Of a stretch of DNA of 20,117 nucleotides, positions 17,390 through 20,117 are shown one piece after another (position 1 is the first letter of the stretch; every line of letters begins with the position of its first letter). A program made the translations under genes and the position numbers. This stretch comes from Thermoflexales bacterium (lineage in GTDB: Bacteria; Chloroflexota; Anaerolineae; Fen-1058), in the NCBI GenBank assembly GCA_016931085.1, contig JAFGFO010000003.1, positions 1 through 20,117 of the forward strand, written 5' to 3'. Under the pieces are notes generated by a model. That model was given only the letters and a program-made list of their open reading frames with translations. It was not told the origin of the DNA and made no database searches.

Positions 17390-19177
17390 CTACCCAAGCC
17401 GCTGCTTGAGCGCGTCGAGCTGGCGGCGCAGGCGCTCGGGCAGGCGGCGGCCAAATCGATCCAGGTGCCGCTCCAGGTCTGGGATCTCGGCTCGCCAGGC
17501 GTCCGCGTCGACGCGCAAGAGCTCTTGCACGCTTTCAAGCGGCCAATCGAGCCCGTTCAGATCGAGGGCGTCTCGCTCAGGCAGGAGTCCGATCGGCGTT
17601 TTTTGAGCACTGGCCCGGCCCTCCACACGTTCACACATCCACTTGAGCACGCGGCTGTTTTCGCCGTATCCCGGCCACAACCATTTGCCGTCCGCGCTCT
17701 TGCGGAACCAGTTGACGTAAAAGATGCGTGGCGCGTGCCGTCCCAGCCGGTCTCCCATGTCGAACCAGTGCTGGAAATAGTCGCCCATGTTGTAGCCACA
17801 GAAAGGCGTCATGGCAAAGGGGTCGCGCCGGAGATTGCCTACCGCGCCGATGTTGGCGGCCGTCGTTTCGGATGCCGCCGTGGCGCCCAAAAAGACGCCG
17901 TGGTCCCAGTCGAATGCCTCAGTGACCAGTGGCACGACCGAAGCGCGCCGGCCGCCAAAGACAAAAATGTCGATGGGCACGCCCTCGGGCTTTTCCCAGT
18001 CGGGGCAGATGACAGGGCACTGGGCGGCCGGCGCCGTGAAACGAGCGTTCGGATTGGCCGCCGGCTCGGAACGAGCGGGTGTCCAATCGTGTCCCTTCCA
18101 GTCGACCGCGTGCGCTGGTGGGGCGCCGTCCATGCCTTCCCACCACACGTCGCCATCGTCTGTCAAGGCGCAGTTGGTAAAGATCGAATTCTCCGTCATC
18201 GTGCGCATGGCGGCCGGGTTGGATTGGTACGACGTGCCGGGTGCCACGCCGAAAAAGCCGGCCTCGGGGTTGATGGCGTACAGCCGCCCGTCAGGGCCGA
18301 TTTTCATCCAGGCAATGTCGTCGCCGATACATTCGCCCTTCCAGTCGGGCATGGTCGGCTCGACCATGGCCAGGTTCGTCTTGCCGCAGGCCGAGGGGAA
18401 GGCCGCCGCGATGTGGTACTGCGTGCCTTCGGGGCTGGTCAGGCGCAGGATTAGCATGTGCTCCGCCATCCATCCCTCACGCCTGGCGATGTTGGAAGCG
18501 ATGCGTAGGGCCAGGCATTTCTTGCCGAGCAGGGCGTTGCCGCCGTAGCCGGAGCCGAACGACCAGATCAAATCCTGGTGCGGAAAGTGGCTGATGTACT
18601 TTTGCTCCATGGGCGCACAGGGCCAGGGGACGTCCTGTTGTCCGGGGCTAAGCGGCGCTCCCACCGAGTGCAGGCAGGGTATGAACTCGCCCTCGGCGCC
18701 GAGAGCCTCGATCACCTTATCCCCAACCCGGGTCATGATGTGCATGTTGCACACGACGTAGGGGCTGTCGGTGATCTCTATGCCAATCTTGGCCATGGGA
18801 GAGCCGATAGGCCCCATCGAGAAGGGGATCACGTACAGCGTGCGGCCCTTCATGCAGCCGGTGTACAACTGCTTCATCGTTTGTTGAAGCTGGTCGGGAT
18901 CGATCCAGTTGTTGGTAGGGCCGGATTCTTCGGGGTCTGGAGTGCTGATGTAGGTGCGTGCCTCGACCCTGGCCACGTCGCTGGGATCGGAGCGAAACAG
19001 AACCGAGTTCGGACGCTGCTTGACCGGGATGGCGCTGCCACTGGCAACCGCTAGAGCCATCAGCCGCTCGTATTCTGCCTGGCTCCCGTCGCACCAGTGG
19101 ATCGCGTCGGGTTGGCACAGAGCCACCGCTTGTTGAACCCAATCGTTGAGCTTGTCGTTTCTCACTGTATAAGCCAT
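17390..19177 (-). CDS. pckG: Phosphoenolpyruvate carboxykinase (GTP)
   Basis: The enzyme interconverts oxaloacetate plus GTP with phosphoenolpyruvate, CO2 and GDP, the entry to gluconeogenesis. The 595-residue length is normal for GTP-dependent PEPCKs, which are unrelated in overall sequence to the shorter ATP type. Visible signatures are the substrate-binding VEARTYIS (71-78), [10 protein letters not shown] (211-220), the P-loop FPSACGKTN (260-268) with the hyper-reactive Cys264 of GTP enzymes, the metal-binding GDDIAW (285-290), FFGVAPGT (308-315) and FGGRR further on. The ATG at 19177 is preceded by GAGGT at 8 bases. The 113-base gap to the upstream TPR gene contains a terminator-like hairpin that ends just before this ribosome-binding site, so expression may be separate or attenuated. 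It lies close to ttuBA. Confidence 0.96.
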   Translation of the reverse strand: MAYTVRNDKLNDWVQQAVALCQPDAIHWCDGSQAEYERLMALAVASGSAIPVKQRPNSVLFRSDPSDVARVEARTYISTPDPEESGPTNNWIDPDQLQQTMKQLYTGCMKGRTLYVIPFSMGPIGSPMAKIGIEITDSPYVVCNMHIMTRVGDKVIEALGAEGEFIPCLHSVGAPLSPGQQDVPWPCAPMEQKYISHFPHQDLIWSFGSGYGGNALLGKKCLALRIASNIARREGWMAEHMLILRLTSPEGTQYHIAAAFPSACGKTNLAMVEPTMPDWKGECIGDDIAWMKIGPDGRLYAINPEAGFFGVAPGTSYQSNPAAMRTMTENSIFTNCALTDDGDVWWEGMDGAPPAHAVDWKGHDWTPARSEPAANPNARFTAPAAQCPVICPDWEKPEGVPIDIFVFGGRRASVVPLVTEAFDWDHGVFLGATAASETTAANIGAVGNLRRDPFAMTPFCGYNMGDYFQHWFDMGDRLGRHAPRIFYVNWFRKSADGKWLWPGYGENSRVLKWMCERVEGRASAQKTPIGLLPERDALDLNGLDWPLESVQELLRVDADAWRAEIPDLERHLDRFGRRLPERLRRQLDALKQRLG

Positions 19178-19193
19178 TCTGTCTACCTCTCTT

Positions 19194-19220
19194 AAAAAAA
19201 TAACTACCTGAACGGTAGCT
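19194..19220 (-). terminator. Intrinsic terminator or attenuator between the TPR gene and pckG
   Basis: On the minus strand a stem AGCTACC against GGTAGTT (one G-U pair) is followed by TTATTTTTTT. It may end the TPR transcript. It is also only a few bases ahead of the pckG ribosome-binding site, so it would stop any pckG message started upstream. An alternative reading is a promoter: TTGTTA, 18 bases, TATTTT, with the hairpin falling in the spacer. Confidence 0.55.
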
Positions 19221-19290
19221 TAACAAGCAAACCCCATTAGGTAAAAATAGTTGCGCTTTTAGCGCTTCTGACCTGCCGGCCTTTTTGTCC

Positions 19291-19941
19291 TTATGGCTGG
19301 CGGAATTTTTGTTCCAGTTCTTCCAGCAGCTCGGCCGCCTCGACCAGCTTGTCCAGCGGGTTATTTTTGCCGGTAAAATAGCGATAATCGCACGGCATGA
19401 TGTCCAGCGTTTCCACCAACGCCTGGTGTTTCTCACGCAGGGACGTTTCGCTGGTGGCGTACAACTCGGCCACTTCTCTGGCGCTGACCGTGCGCAGGTT
19501 CAAGCGACGCACGGTGAAATCCAGGGCGGCGGCCCATATCTCGGCTTTGCGCAAGGGCAAGGGTTTGCGGCCCAAGGTGATGCGAAATTCCAGCCACATC
19601 TGGATGGCCGCGCTGATCTCTTCCAGGGGCAGCCCGGCCGCCCGCATCTTTTGGGTCAGGCCCACCTCGACCTCGTCCAAAGCGTTGCCAAAGACGCGCT
19701 CGTAGCGCTCGATCAGTCCAGCATCGCTTTCGAGATTGATGAATCTGGCCAGGGCCTTGAGCGCCTGGCCATAATCGCCGCTGCGCGCGCATGCCTTGGC
19801 CAGGTTGAGCTGGTAATCAGGCTCGTTGGGCGCCAATTGGGTCGCGGTCTCGAACGCCTTGATGGCGTCGGCTATATCCCACGCCTCGAAATGCTGCAGC
19901 CCACGCTTGTTGAATTCCTTAGCTTTGCGTTGATCCGCCAT
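19291..19941 (-). CDS. TPR-repeat protein of unknown function
   Basis: The 216-residue soluble protein begins with two tetratricopeptide repeats: FNKRGLQHFEAWDIADAIKA onward with the TATQLAPNEP turn (about 10-41), then YQLNLAKACARSGDYGQALK (43-62) and a following helix. TPRs are protein-protein interaction scaffolds. The C-terminal two-thirds is helical, with a basic stretch (LGRKPLPLRKAE) and no motif I recognise; the end is a probable coiled helix (DKLVEAAELLEELEQKF). ATG 19941 is chosen over the longer frame to 19998 because the promoter at 19987-19995 would place most of the extra codons outside the transcript, and AGGA lies just ahead of it. pckG follows on the same strand, but a terminator-like hairpin separates them. 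Confidence 0.78.
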   Translation of the reverse strand: MADQRKAKEFNKRGLQHFEAWDIADAIKAFETATQLAPNEPDYQLNLAKACARSGDYGQALKALARFINLESDAGLIERYERVFGNALDEVEVGLTQKMRAAGLPLEEISAAIQMWLEFRITLGRKPLPLRKAEIWAAALDFTVRRLNLRTVSAREVAELYATSETSLREKHQALVETLDIMPCDYRYFTGKNNPLDKLVEAAELLEELEQKFRQP

Positions 19942-19986
19942 TATTCCTGCTTCCTTGTAGTGCTCCTCTACACAAGTCGATGACTC

Positions 19987-19995
19987 ATTATAGCA
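19987..19995 (-). promoter_or_regulatory. Extended -10 promoter for the TPR gene
   Basis: TGCTATAAT on the minus strand is a consensus extended -10. There is no convincing -35 at 16-18 bases. The predicted transcription start near 19980 gives a leader of about 40 bases. Confidence 0.55.
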
Positions 19996-20057
19996 CAAAT
20001 TGCGACGAATGAGGGATTCGCTTCGTTACTCCCTAGCAGGCTGTCGGAGAGACACCC

Positions 20058-20113
20058 GTAGGGCAGGTTTCCATACCTGCCACAGGTGCGGCGGCTATGG
20101 AAAGCCGCCCTAC
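20058..20113. repeat. Double-hairpin intergenic repeat, family C
   Basis: Two 24-base halves (20058-20081 and 20090-20113) are inverted copies of each other with four differences. Each half contains its own 7-base stem with a 6-base loop: GGCAGGT-ttccat-ACCTGCC and GGCGGCT-atggaa-AGCCGCC. The four differences are two compensatory pairs that keep both small stems, and the loops are complementary. The element is four bases from the window end; no gene is seen in 19996-20117. Confidence 0.75.
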
Positions 20114-20117
20114 AAAA

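Overview
The window most likely comes from a Chloroflexota (Anaerolineae-like) genome. The main pointers are a giant secreted protein ending in an IYLPVVLKN-type tail, which is common on exported Chloroflexota proteins, a TtuA/TtuB tRNA-thiolation pair of the Thermus type, a GTP-type PEP carboxykinase and a group III-like phosphofructokinase. Most of the window looks GC-rich by eye. The first ~2.5 kb looks less so and has the character of an accessory patch. I see no tRNA, rRNA, CRISPR array or transposase, and no gene-free stretch longer than 300 bases.

Layout. (1) 1-2570, minus strand, reads from right to left: a strong promoter (2534-2561), a broken hicA toxin gene, an intact hicB antitoxin gene, a cis-prenyltransferase-fold protein that resembles Mycobacterium tuberculosis Rv3378c (tuberculosinyl transferase/diterpene synthase), a GNAT acetyltransferase, and an NTPase cut short just after Walker B. 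These genes are tightly spaced and probably form one transcript. (2) 2577-4560, minus strand: pfkA and a SEC-C zinc-motif protein, separated by a hairpin repeat. (3) 4561-4829 is a divergent promoter region with several palindromes. It leads on the plus strand to a small membrane-anchored protein and an AlgX/AlgJ-like SGNH-fold enzyme, closed by a bidirectional terminator at 6915-6943. (4) 6966-15635, minus strand: one gene for a 2,889-residue surface protein. It has a signal peptide, five tandem ~500-residue CSLREA/beta-helix units joined by Pro/Thr linkers, two PKD-like domains, a beta-sandwich and the C-terminal tail. A 77-residue conserved-looking protein lies just upstream, with an apparently leaderless promoter. 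(5) 16127-19941, minus strand: ttuA and ttuB (ATGA overlap), pckG, and a TPR protein.

The genes fall into three groups: central carbon metabolism (pfkA for glycolysis, pckG for gluconeogenesis or anaplerosis), tRNA modification (TtuB carries sulfur to TtuA), and the cell surface (SGNH enzyme, giant beta-helix protein). The gaps are rich in palindromic repeats of three families. Two of these families show paired base changes that preserve the stems. Several genes seem to be driven by extended -10 promoters (TGnTAnAAT) with poor -35 boxes.

The observations most worth following up are the orphan Rv3378c-like enzyme in a decaying TA/NTPase cluster, the five-unit giant protein whose end units resemble each other, TtuB with two residues beyond its diglycine, the covarying double hairpin at 20058-20113, and the dead hicA beside an intact hicB.
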